From Maylandia zebra (Eukaryota; Chordata; Actinopteri; Cichliformes; Cichlidae): 64,000 bases of DNA. Where the stretch lies: positions 24,191,286 to 24,255,285 of the forward strand of contig NC_135176.1 of the NCBI RefSeq assembly GCF_041146795.1. The letters run 5' to 3'. The notes under the pieces are model-generated. The model saw only the letters and a program-made list of their open reading frames with translations, was not told where the DNA came from and did not search any database. Numbering within the stretch: the first letter of the stretch is position 1; every line of letters begins with the position of its first letter. Positions 1-10,900 of this stretch are shown one piece after another. The position numbers were made by a program, and so were the translations under genes.

Positions 1-1
1 G

Positions 2-283
2 CTTATGGAGTTTCTTCCTCCTTACAGTCCATTCCTGAATCCAATTGAGGAGTTTTTCTCTTCCTGGAGGTGGAAGGTATATGACAGGCATCCACATACC
101 CAAATGACCCTGCTAGCAGCTATGGATGCAGCTTGTGATGACATCACAGCAGAGTCCTGCAGAGGGTGGATTCGACACTCCAGAAGATACTTTCCCCGAT
201 GCATCGATAGAGCTGACATACGCTGTGATGTTGATGCAAATATGTGGGCAGACAGACGGGAGCGTCTAGATATCAATGATTGA
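2..283 (+). CDS. C-terminal part of an IS630/Tc1-type DDE transposase (truncated by window edge)
   Basis: The open frame enters from the left edge and ends at a TGA at 281-283. The peptide begins LMEFLPPYSPFLNPIEEFFS, the classic block around the last acidic residue of the DDE_3 catalytic triad in IS630/Tc1/mariner transposases (PPYSP.LNPIE). The downstream tail is rich in Arg, Asp and Trp (RGWIRHSRRYFPRCIDRADI, then MWADRRERLD). The enzyme cuts and pastes its own element. The first two catalytic residues and the N-terminal DNA-binding part would lie before the window. No frameshift is visible in the 93 codons present, so this copy may be young, but activity cannot be judged. The family is assigned from the motif; the exact subfamily is not known. 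Confidence 0.8.
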   Translation, partial: LMEFLPPYSPFLNPIEEFFSSWRWKVYDRHPHTQMTLLAAMDAACDDITAESCRGWIRHSRRYFPRCIDRADIRCDVDANMWADRRERLDIND

Positions 284-2139
284 TATGCAGCAGTGTCTGT
301 TTTTCAGTTTGTTTTTTTTGAGTCGTAACTACTGCAGTGAGGTTTACTGTCTAGGTGAGTTTGTTTGCTGTAAAATGTTTGATTTACTGTATTTCCCCAG
401 TTTGCACAATGCTGTGAACAGTTTCAATTAAATATTATCAAGAGTGCATATGGAGTGTCTTGATTGTCCTTTACAATTTATGGTTTTCAACATGCCATGC
501 ATGCGGTCCGGACTTGACATGTCATTGGGAAGCACCTACAAAGACATCCGTCACAATGGGAACATGTTCAGACCATGTGATTTTGTGACCAAAGGTGCTG
601 GTCTAATGACTTGTAATTGTGACAGCCCTGACACTTTGTTTGGTATCAGTACTTGCTTTTGATGAATGTATTGTCTGTTTTGCTCAAGGGATTTGTTGTT
701 GATGCATTGACAACTTATTTTGGACACCTGACTTTTCTTTTTGATGGAGTGACTCACTTTTGCAAGTTATCCACCATGTTTTGCAGTTTGCACTAATTGT
801 TTTGAGAAGTGCCTTAGTAGTGGTGGAGAGTTCAATTCTGTTGTGAGAAATGCACCAAAGCGACTGAGAAAAACTGTAACATGTGAGAGAAAAATAACAC
901 CTCATTGAAGTCTGTAACTATGAATAATATTATCTTACAGGATTTTATGAAGACTGATTAATGAGGTAATTCTCTCTGCAAGAATCCATGTAACTGTGCA
1001 TGTCTAACTTTGCGCAATCTAAAATCTCCGCAGTCGTTTTGACTCACCACCATCAAAGCCAGTAAAAACAGACATACTCAAAATTTATTAAGAAGGTTGA
1101 TTAAGTCTGATTAAAATATAAACTGTAAATAAATCGACAAGAAAAGAGAGCATTTATTGTCAGGGAATAATAAACCATAATAAAGATGCATAAGTTAAAA
1201 CTGAAAATAATTTCTAGAGGAAAATAGAACACACAACAAACCATTTATAATAAAAAATGCTATTTAAACAATAGGAGAAAAACATTTTCCTTTTCTTTTT
1301 CCAGACTGCAGGCACAACCACACTTACAGAGTGCTGCATTTTTATTTGGCCTGTTGTATTTGTAATATTGTGCTAATCACAGAGAAGCATGGAAGCATGA
1401 GAACAAAACTGGTTATTGTTATCTCATGCTAATAGCTTTTCTTGACCACTAGTGCACGAACATGCTCCATGTCTGGGATCAGAACACCCTGAGTTAATGA
1501 AAAGGGTTGGCTCTTTATTTGATTGTAGTGCAGTTTCCTTCTGTGCATCGAAGTGTACTTGTATTTATTATAGGCTGCAGCATGATGACAGCAACTGTAT
1601 TCTCAGTAACTACTGAACTGTTTAAAAGTCAGAGGGTGTATTTGCAGACTTGATATTAATCACTTCACAAGGAAGACCATGCAGACAGAGTGCATTACCT
1701 ACAGACAAATTATGTAGATTTTAAGCTAAGCTACTTACCGCAGAGTGGATTACGAGCCAGATGCACATTCATTTTTATTTTCACTTGTCAGCCTCCCGCC
1801 CGTAAGTCAGAGTAGGTAGATTGTATTAGATTGATGATATTCAATCAAATCAAAAGTAGAACACGTTCCATAGTTCCCAGTAAGCTCAGTTAGATCAGGT
1901 AAAAATCTTTCATTCAGTCTCACTCTTCTGGGTTATTTTGTTCTCATCAGGGCAACATAGCAGAAAAACTTTGGCAGCAAATATTTGGTTTTTAGGGTTA
2001 TTAAAATCATGGCATTGATTGAAACTCACACAGGTCTGCATCTCGCTGAGTTAGCACTCTTAAAGGTGAAATATTAATTGTACTGTTACCCTGAGAACAG
2101 ATGAAGTTGGTCAGTATGTGCAATGGCTAACTCCAGAGA
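284..2139. other. Non-coding, probable 3' flank of the transposon then AT-rich intergenic DNA
   Basis: No convincing host exon is visible. The first few hundred bases probably include the 3' untranslated part and terminal repeat of the transposase element, but its right end was not located because the left end is outside the window. The rest is AT-rich with only short chance open frames. Confidence 0.5.
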
Positions 2140-2878
2140 CAGAGTACTGTGCAAAAGTCTTGAGCCACCCCTTTATTCTTTATATTTTGCTAGAAAAATT
2201 GCAGAAATTGGAAATAGGTGAACTGTTCAAATGGAAATGGAACTATCCACCCATCCATTCTCTGCTACTTATCCAATTCAGGGTTGGAGACTATTACTAT
2301 CACCTACCATAGGGCGAGATGCGGGATACACCCTGGGCAGGTCATCAGCCACTGTGCAAAACTTCAACACAGCCTGGACTTTCTTAGGCAAGCTTACGTA
2401 TAATTTCTTTAAGTAGTCTTCAGGAATAGTTCCCAAGGCTTTTTGATGGACATTCAAAGCTATTTTTTGGATGCTGGCTGCCTTGTGTTCTGTTCTCTGT
2501 CAAGATGATCCCACACTCCTTCATAATGTTGAGGCTCGGGATCTGGGAAAGCCAATCCATGACTAATTCGGTTCCATTATGTGTTTTTCTATCCAGGTAT
2601 GCTTTTACTCCATTGGCAGGGTGTTTGGGATTATTGTAATGCTGAAAAATGAAGCTGTTGCTAATCAGATTCTTTCCAGGCGGTATTGAATGGTGGATCA
2701 AATTTTAAATTTGGATGCATCACTCCTTCAGACCTTTTGCCACTGATTTTTAGTCCAGTTATTGTGTGATTTGCTATACCTCAGCCTTTCCCCCCATGTG
2801 TTCCTTCCATAAGAATGGCTTCTTGACAGCCCACCCTTCCACTGACATCATCTCTAATAGTGTGTGAATAGAAGATGG
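2140..2878 (-). mobile_element. Degenerate Tc1/mariner element, transposase antisense
   Basis: The left edge (AGTACTGTGCAAAAGTCTTG, about 2141-2160) resembles a terminal sequence common in fish Tc1/mariner elements. Reading the - strand, the 2420-2700 stretch gives MDWLSQIPSLNIM, a decayed version of the W-P-x-x-SPDLNPIE catalytic block. A diverged relative in the same orientation lies at about 32360-32910; both share the 'lead strand' wording of CCAATCCATGAC and, further right, TTGCCACTGATTTT and ACTGACATCATCTCT. Stops and gaps break the frame, so it is a dead copy. It is interrupted by an unrelated repeat at about 2238-2349. Confidence 0.65.
2238..2349 (+). repeat. Short teleost interspersed repeat nested in the Tc1 relic
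   Basis: The CCACCCATCCATTCTCTGC start, TACTTATCCAATTCAGGGTT core and GATACACCCTGGGCAGGTCA end have the layout of a very common fish dispersed repeat (Ccatccat...cttatcc...caggg...acaccctgg.caggtc). It splits the surrounding mariner-type sequence, so it was inserted later. Recognised from general familiarity; the exact family name is uncertain. Confidence 0.5.
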
Positions 2879-2916
2879 CTCAGCGCTTAGACTTGATCTA
2901 TCAAGTCTAAGCGCTG

Positions 2917-2918
<2 letters not shown>
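2879..2918. repeat. Perfect 19-bp palindrome (2-nt loop)
   Basis: Arms at 2879-2897 and 2900-2918 are exact reverse complements, separated by CT. The last bases of the right arm run directly into the (GATA)n array. It could extrude as a cruciform. No known transposon end or miRNA family is recognised. Confidence 0.9.

Positions 2919-3007
<89 letters not shown>
2918..3007. repeat. (GATA)n microsatellite, about 22 units
   Basis: Uninterrupted GATA tetranucleotide array beginning exactly where the palindrome ends. Likely highly polymorphic in length. Confidence 0.97.
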
Positions 3008-3840
3008 AAAACTACATTTACCTCACATACATTACTAAATTATTATCATCAGTTGAACTAAAATCCATGTCTCTGTCTCTCTGTGGGAGGAGGCCTGAGT
3101 AAGTCGGTTACTCTGGAGTTGGTCAGACATGCAAACTCCACACAGAAAGGCTCCAGGATTCCAACCAAAAACTTTCTTGCTACAAGGTGACAGTTCTAAC
3201 CACTGCCCTGTTTTAGATCTCGTGTCCATTTCAAGGCACCCGCAGACCTCTGTGTGACCTCTGTTTCTTACATGTACCATATATGATCCCTCCTATGGTG
3301 TTTCCATACGACCCTTCAAAGTAACTTGATAAAATGTGGTGGGAAAATAAAAGTTCTCATGACAATGTCATGGTGCGCCTTGAACTCTGTCACCACTGTC
3401 CCTTAAGAAAATAAACACAGATATGACATTTATAGTTTCACAGTCACAAGATTTCCAAAAAACACTATTTTCCCTTGATTTGAACCACAGTGGTAGATTT
3501 ATTTATTTTTTTTTAAATCCATATCTCCACAATTATGACCTGGAACAGCCTGGATACACAGAAAATTGTAGCACAATATTAAATAAATATATAAATAAAC
3601 AGTGTACATTTTGAAATATATTATATTTTGTGTATTTCTGGAGCAGTTTGGGAAAAGAAAAAGGATTTAGGAAATTTTTTTGCTGCTATTTTTTTTTTTA
3701 AGTTAAATTTGACACGAACAGTATGTAAGAGTTCCGGGTATTTTGAGAAAATGAACACCACCTATAGTAAGAGTATCAAAAATAGTTGGATTTGCAGCTC
3801 GGAGGTGTTTAAATTAACGCTTTTACATCAGCACCGTTTG
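3008..3840. other. Intergenic DNA upstream of ube2b
   Basis: AT-rich sequence with short A/T runs. Nothing recognisable until the ube2b promoter. Confidence 0.5.
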
Positions 3841-4038
3841 TGAGCTAAAAGGGGCTGTGCCTCTGTAAGCAACCGACGTCACCATAAATAGCTAAAGCTA
3901 GCCAGTGGTTCAGGGAGAAGAAGAAAAGAGCTGCAAGCGGAAGAAGTACCGGATTTTGTTTCCGACAGTATTCGGTCTATGGTCTTGGGTTATTATTATT
4001 GTTTTTTAAATATCTGTATTTTTAACACATTTTGAATT
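3841..4038 (+). promoter_or_regulatory. ube2b: Putative ube2b promoter and 5'UTR
   Basis: A local rise in CpG precedes the ube2b start codon. A CRE-like site (CGACGTCA at about 3874-3881) is followed by a TATA-like CATAAATA at 3883-3890, which would place initiation near 3910-3920 in the purine-rich GAGAAGAAGAAAAGAGC stretch. The start codon is at 4039. Motif calls are by eye and are not proof of use. Confidence 0.5.
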
Positions 4039-7000
4039 ATGTCGACACCGGCAAGGAGACGGCTCATGCGAGATTTTAAAAGGTACCGTCCTCATCGTTT
4101 GGGTATCTCTGTGTAGCTTTAGCCCATGAAGCTGTCGGCAGCTAGCTTAGTGTTAGCTCCTGGTGCAAACAATGCTGTGCAGAAACCCAGGCAGGAGTTA
4201 ATGTGAGACAGGCTCATCGGTTATGGTTTGTCTCGATATTTGATGGCTAATGAAGTAACCGAGACGCTAGGGGATCATTCAAACGCTGTTTGTGTTCTGC
4301 AGTGGGGGGAGGTTTTTGTACCGAGGGAATAACGTTTTCTTTTTTTATGGCTAGTTTTGTTTTTTTTTCTTTTTTTGGTGTGGGATCAGCTTCACTTGCA
4401 GAGGTTTATTGGTGACCGTTTGTCTTGGCTTAACTGGCCCCGATTAGAAGCTAAATGTCACAGGATTTATCCTATTAATACCCGCAGTCTGCAAGCTGTA
4501 GGTTTATATTGTGCTTTCAAGTAAGTCAATCAGTCGGCATGGTCATATTTCATCCTAGGGGTTGCAGGTTTTGCCAAGGTTTGTGGTCAGGGATTGCTCT
4601 ATCTATATGTTTCTGATGCTTTATTTTAAATCCAGATATTTAATACACACAGTTAGTACGTGATGATACGATAACAAAAAGAATATGTTAAGGCTTCCTG
4701 GGGGAATAACACCTGGCAAGGGCCTGCTTGTAATACCTGCTATCCCCAATCTGTTGCCTCGCTCCATATGGCATCCAACTGTGTGTGCGTGAATAACAGA
4801 CACACACACACCTGTCAGTGGAAAAAAGCTGCTGAGCTATTCTACTAAGAGCAGCCATTGAAGCAGAGGGGATAATGTGTCACTGTAACTGAACTCTGCT
4901 CTGCTAGTCCCCAGGTGGTAAATGGTGACACTGAGGCAAGGGAAACACAATTGCACATGCCCGAATCAGCATGTGTCCACGCCAGTGCTGGCTGATTGAA
5001 TTCAGTCTTGCATGGTATTGCTTAACCTCAACTGTTTGACCTGTAAGTCAAAGTGTATGTATTCTTAAAAATAGGCCGCTACACTGTTGTGTGGGGTTTT
5101 AGCTCAGTAATTTCGGTGTAATAAGACGGTAAATAAATGCTGTGGTCCTTTCTTTTTGACTATATTCAGTATGGCTTAACCTTCTTTTCTTCGCCAGATA
5201 CATTTTCAGAAATAATTTTAGTCCACGCTGCAGTGAGCTGTGGCATTTATTCTTGTACGTTGTTGTCTGCATTGCTGCCTTCATGAATGAAACTGGGCCG
5301 CTCGTGCTGGGCTGGAGCTGATAAACCACAAACTGCAGTTACTTTTACCGAAACACAGGAAGGAGAGAAGACTTCAGAGCTGACTCTGAATGTATACACA
5401 CATCGTCAGAGCTAAAAAGAAAGAGAAACAGGGCATCTCTCTGCACTCTTAAAATAGTTTTATTGTTTAGTAGATACATTCTCTGTATGCTAATGAAATA
5501 CTGAGTTTGTAGGGTATATTACTATGAGGAAGACTTATGATTATACGTGTAGTTACATTTTAGCGCATTTTAGCTTACTTTGTAGCATTAATGCAGCATT
5601 GTAAATCAGGTATTACCCTTTCATATAACACATGGATATTTTAAATAGTGTGTAAGCTCTGATTTCTATTAGAGAGCATTAAAACCTCTTTTGGCACATG
5701 TTATAACACTTTGTGTACCTTTTTTAAACCCAGGTGTTTGAATTTGCTAAACTGCATAATTCCCAGAAGGCTTTGTTTGAGATGAATGATTATCTTGACC
5801 ACACTGTTTTTAGAATAATAAACAGTTTTATGAGGGATTGCAATTAAAGTCCTGCAACAATGCAGTGTCTGATATAAAGAGTCTAAAATGACAGTGACTA
5901 ATGTCACATGAAACCAAGTTGTACTTTTTGTCTCTATTTAAAGAGAAAACATGTTGGATGTATTTCATGATATATAACTACAAAAAGATGATATGAATGT
6001 TTCTTATATAAGAGCAGTTTTCCTTTTCATAGGCATTGAGTCTGTTTCGCTAAATGCTTACTTTATTACTTATTTAATGCTTTCTATTGAGGAAAAGCCA
6101 AACCTCTCCCCCCAAAAATGTGTAACCCCAGTTTTGGGGTTTATGTGTCTGATTTACACAAGGAGGCTTTTAATTTGAAATTAATGGGCTAATTTCAGTT
6201 CAGGATTCAATCAAAGAAAGAGAATCAAAGAGGCTGGTATAGTAGGGATAAGAGGCTAGTCTTTTAAAATTTAAATCTTAATCGGGTATTTTCTGGCCTC
6301 AGCCATCGGTCTCTAGAGGTCAGAGAGCATGTTTTGGTCCACATATAGTTAAGGCAAATAATCCTGTTTTTATTTTTACATAATAGCTTAATATAATACT
6401 AACATAATAACTTGATACTAATATATTAAAATGCATTCCTAGTTTATTTTCTGACAATTCATGTCAAATTTACCACCACGCAGTCTCTTCATCAACAGTC
6501 CCGTACTTGCCCTAATCTTCCTTACTGCAGACTTGTGAGTAATCCCCACATTTCAAGTAAAATAAACTATCGGTCTATCCTAGAAGATGAACTCAGTGGA
6601 GCTTCCCTTTACCAGCAAAGAGTTCAGGGAGATTACTGTAAATGAGGTTAATTGCAGTGGGTCCGTCTACAGCAAGGGACTTAGACATGGATCTGCACTC
6701 ACAGACGCACAAATCAGCCTACCTTGTTTTATAGCTATAAGCTCTTATTAAACCAGCTTTTAAACTGGGCCTGGAATTGTAGGCCTCAATAGCCTGTAGT
6801 GACTGCCGGACTTGGCCTATATAGATTTGGTGATTTGAAGCAAGACCTTTAATGTTGCACAATAATCTACCATGAGCTTCAGAAATCAGTTTGATAGCCA
6901 ACACAGATTTTATTGAGGCCGCTGTCGGAAACTTCATTTAAATTGTTGACCCGCTGCCACACCTGTTTTGATTTGCTGACGCCTCTGTTGCTAGGCAGTT

Positions 7001-7859
7001 GCTGCTGTGGCATGTCGTTTGTCAGGCACGCCTGGGTAGTTTTATTTGTGGAGCCTCGACTAATTATTATTTTTAATTATGATTAATCCAGCTGTGGTTA
7101 ATTTGGGTTAGCCGATAAATCATTTGGGTGCTGAACAGTCCAAAACAAATGTATATATGATCTCAAACCCTTTTTAGTTTCTTATTTTTACCTTCTCACT
7201 CTTTTACCTTCAAATTACAAGCGCTATCATGTGAAAAGCGATGGTTTCCAAATCTTTGACTGGCACTCATTTGACAATCTTTCACCTTTCATCGGATCAG
7301 ATAGAGGTCTGTGTAGAGAAGATATAATATGAAACATTATGTTTGAAAACATAGCAGTTATTCCACCTTAACTTGTTAAAAAAACAACAACACTAAAGTG
7401 ATTTCATTTAGAGCCCAGTCTGCCAGGCCGGGGTCTAGCTGCTGTGATACGAAGAAACATAAGTTTTATCAATTAGCCAGAATGTTTGGACATGTAGATG
7501 TGTCGGTTTTCATCACTTGTCTCCACATGGTTCCGCAACCAAACTTGCTGAATTATTTAGCAGTGTAGAGCGTCTATAGAGGAAATGTAAAGGTTATGGT
7601 TGGGATATGATTCGCAGTACTTTCATCAGCACATTGTGGAAGATGGTGGGAAAATATTACTTGTAGGATATTTTAATATGCTTAATTAAAACAAAGGTAG
7701 GTTTATTTTGTAGTACTACAGGCTTCCTATTACTGGGAAGGTCTGGGCCCAAGGTCACAGTAGAGGTGAAAAGGTCAAACACAGATGATAATACACAGAT
7801 TTGAATCAGTACATTTTTTCTTTTTGCTATTGGCTACAAGCAGTTTTTAAATAGTTTCT

Positions 7860-7928
<69 letters not shown>

Positions 7929-10900
7929 CCTTTAATATAATGACGTGATGCCAAAAAAGGACTTTAAGCTTTTTTTCTTGCTGACCTTATATAAAACTTG
8001 CACATATGCTAAAACTGCTTACCCAATTTGCCTCCCTCTCAGAGCAGTGCTGTGGCTGAACGAATGAGGCTGAAACGGTTTCACACATATCAAACGACAG
8101 CCTGTACATTGTACAAGCAGTTGCCATGACATGTCAGATCCTCCTGTGTCTTACACAGTCGACATTTTAGATTTAGTTAGATCTCTAAAATTGGATTTGA
8201 TGTCCTTGTTTTTGATTGGTCGTGTGTGCTAGTTTTGCTTCGTTAGTGCTCTTAGTGGGGGAAGCCTGGGTTGTCTTGTTGTGGTGATAACACAATCTGA
8301 TGATGGCTGATGGTAGGGTAAGGGAAGCCAGATTAGGAAAAGAGATCCTGGATGTGTTGAGCTTACTTTGTAGTGTAGGCTCTTGGCTCCCGCTCGTTTC
8401 CTGCTTCGACGTTGTTCTGATAGCCCGTCGGTGCTACTCTGAAGTCATTTCAGGTGAAGGTCGACTTGATGGCTTAAGTGCTTTGCATTAACAACACCAG
8501 AGATTTGATGGTCACTGTGGATACAATACTGGTGCTGCAGTGCTTCAGATGAGCACTTATGTTCACTGACATGTGACAACAGGACTGTCATAGTGCTGTT
8601 GATCCTGCGAGCCTGGCTGTCTGTTGAAAGTCGTGTTGATACAGCAGTTCGTGTTTTGATTGCTAATTTTCCTGCAGTAAAGCTGTTAATTAAAACCATC
8701 ACCCCTCCTCAGCTGTCTTTCCCACTTGCTTCTCTCCCTTTACATCTAAGGGGTTTTTCTTTTTGCCATCATTCTTTTTCATGTTTTTCTCCCCTTTATC
8801 TCCCCCCCCCCCTGCTTTTGCTCCTTTACTTCATGTCCCTGCCTCCCTTTCCACTGATTCAGGCTTTTTTGCTGTGTATGTCTTCTCGTCTCACCTCTTT
8901 TTCTTCACTCTAAAGTCTCTGTTTCTTTCTCTTTCTTGCCCAGACTTCAAGAAGATCCTCCTACCGGTGTGAGCGGAGCACCATCAGAGAACAACATCAT
9001 GCTTTGGAACGCTGTTATTTTTGGGTGAGTCATTCTCTAAATCCGCCCTGCCGTCTTGACTGTGCCACTGCGATTGTGATGCGCAGATTCTGCAACCCAC
9101 CCACCCCCACTGTGTTCTCGTCCACCACATCCTTCTGCTTTAAAAAGTGTTTCTGATTGCAGCCCTGATTGTTGCACAGAGCAGTCTGGAAAATCAGCAT
9201 GTGGAGTCACAGCAAGTGTTCAGTGGAAGAGAGGGCTGGAAGACACTGTTAGAGATAAGAAAGTGTGTTAAGAATGAACCCGTATTAAAGAAGTAGCTTT
9301 TTGCATACTGGGTGTATCTCTGGTGGATAATTTGCTGTGCGTGTTTAAAAGAAGAGCGACTAGAGAAAAATCTACTCAGAAGTGATGTGAAATTTAAGTC
9401 GCAAGAATTAATAAAACATCAAATGCACAAGCAAATTGAATAGCTGAAAGTAACTAGAAATCCAACCAGGACCAAGGATGTGTAACAAAACCAAATTAGA
9501 AATACTCACATGGGTTTATAAAAATACACTCGATCGTAGTTGCTCACCTAAATCAAAGGGGAGGCTGCTACACATGTAAAGTATGAAGGCAGCTGTTTTA
9601 ATTGGCCCCTCAACATGTTCTGTGTGAGCACGAAGAGCTTAGTAAATATGGACCCTGGTGTCTGCAGAGCTTCTACTCCTTGAAGGACAGACTGCAGTAC
9701 TACTAGAGAGGGTCTTAATGGGGATTAGCAGTGGGGATATTTGGATTTTGGAAACATTTTAAATCTCTCTCTCTCTGCCTTCTGCAGGCCTGTGGGAACA
9801 CCATTTGAAGATGGTAAGTTCTACATTTTGAGTCATCTAAAGTGCAGCCTCATGTTTATCTGAGTTCTAGATGTGGTTTAACTTTGCCTTGAACTCGTGA
9901 TGTTGTTGTAGAGTCGGAGAACTCAGTCAATGTATTATTACTTTTCGGGCAGCATGTGTGTAGTGAAATGATTATGGGTTGCATGCTCAAATAATCAGTC
10001 TACCTGAGCACAAAATCCCACAATTATCGTGAGGATCGCCACACCTCTGAGTAGATAGCTTCTTTTTTTTTAAATTGTAAGTTAGAAATTATTACAAATT
10101 GAGTATCTGGAGTGGTTTAAGTGCCTGAAATGCATTTAAAATGACTTAAATTGAAAACAAATTGGTACTTTAATCGGTCATCATATTTTAATCATGTGAT
10201 AACAACTAGACCTCTGAGAGTTAGGAACTGCTACAATTATTTTTAAGTAGAAAGGGGAACTGACATTTAATCCTTGAAAGTTGAAGAAGTTGTAGTCTAA
10301 TTTTTTGTATAGGAGTCCCTTTGGCAAGTTATCACAGCTGCAGTAATTTCAACTGAACAATTATCAGGGGCTCAGTTTTGGTGGGCTGAAAACTCGCTGT
10401 ATCCACGCACTGGCTCTATAAATATGAATAAAAGTACTTATTTTAACTATAGTATGATGTGAATTGAACAGAAGTTTGTAGGTCGGTGACGCAGCATCAT
10501 AAAGTACGATTTTTACCCCTCGACCATAAAAGGCTGATGTGGTATTGTCGTCCCCCTGCCAGGCGGGCAGGCAGCGTTCATACAGTTTTCTACAAGCTTG
10601 GATTTAAAACTGTCCATTGCTACTTTTATAATAATTAACTTTCTAGCTTCTCTTTTCAGTCGAGCTGCTGATATTTATAGTAACATAATTCTTTCCCTCA
10701 TTTTGTCTGACCCCCTCCATCCTTCACATCTGTATTCTCCTTGCAAAATTACTTACGTTCACCCCCCCTCCTCCTCCCCCCCCCCCCCCCCCCCCCCCCC
10801 TCGCGCTCCCTCTGTCTGTCATTTGTTCTGCCTCATACCCTCTCCGTCTATCTCTGCAGGAACATTTAAGCTTCTGATAGAGTTTTCTGAGGAGTACCCA

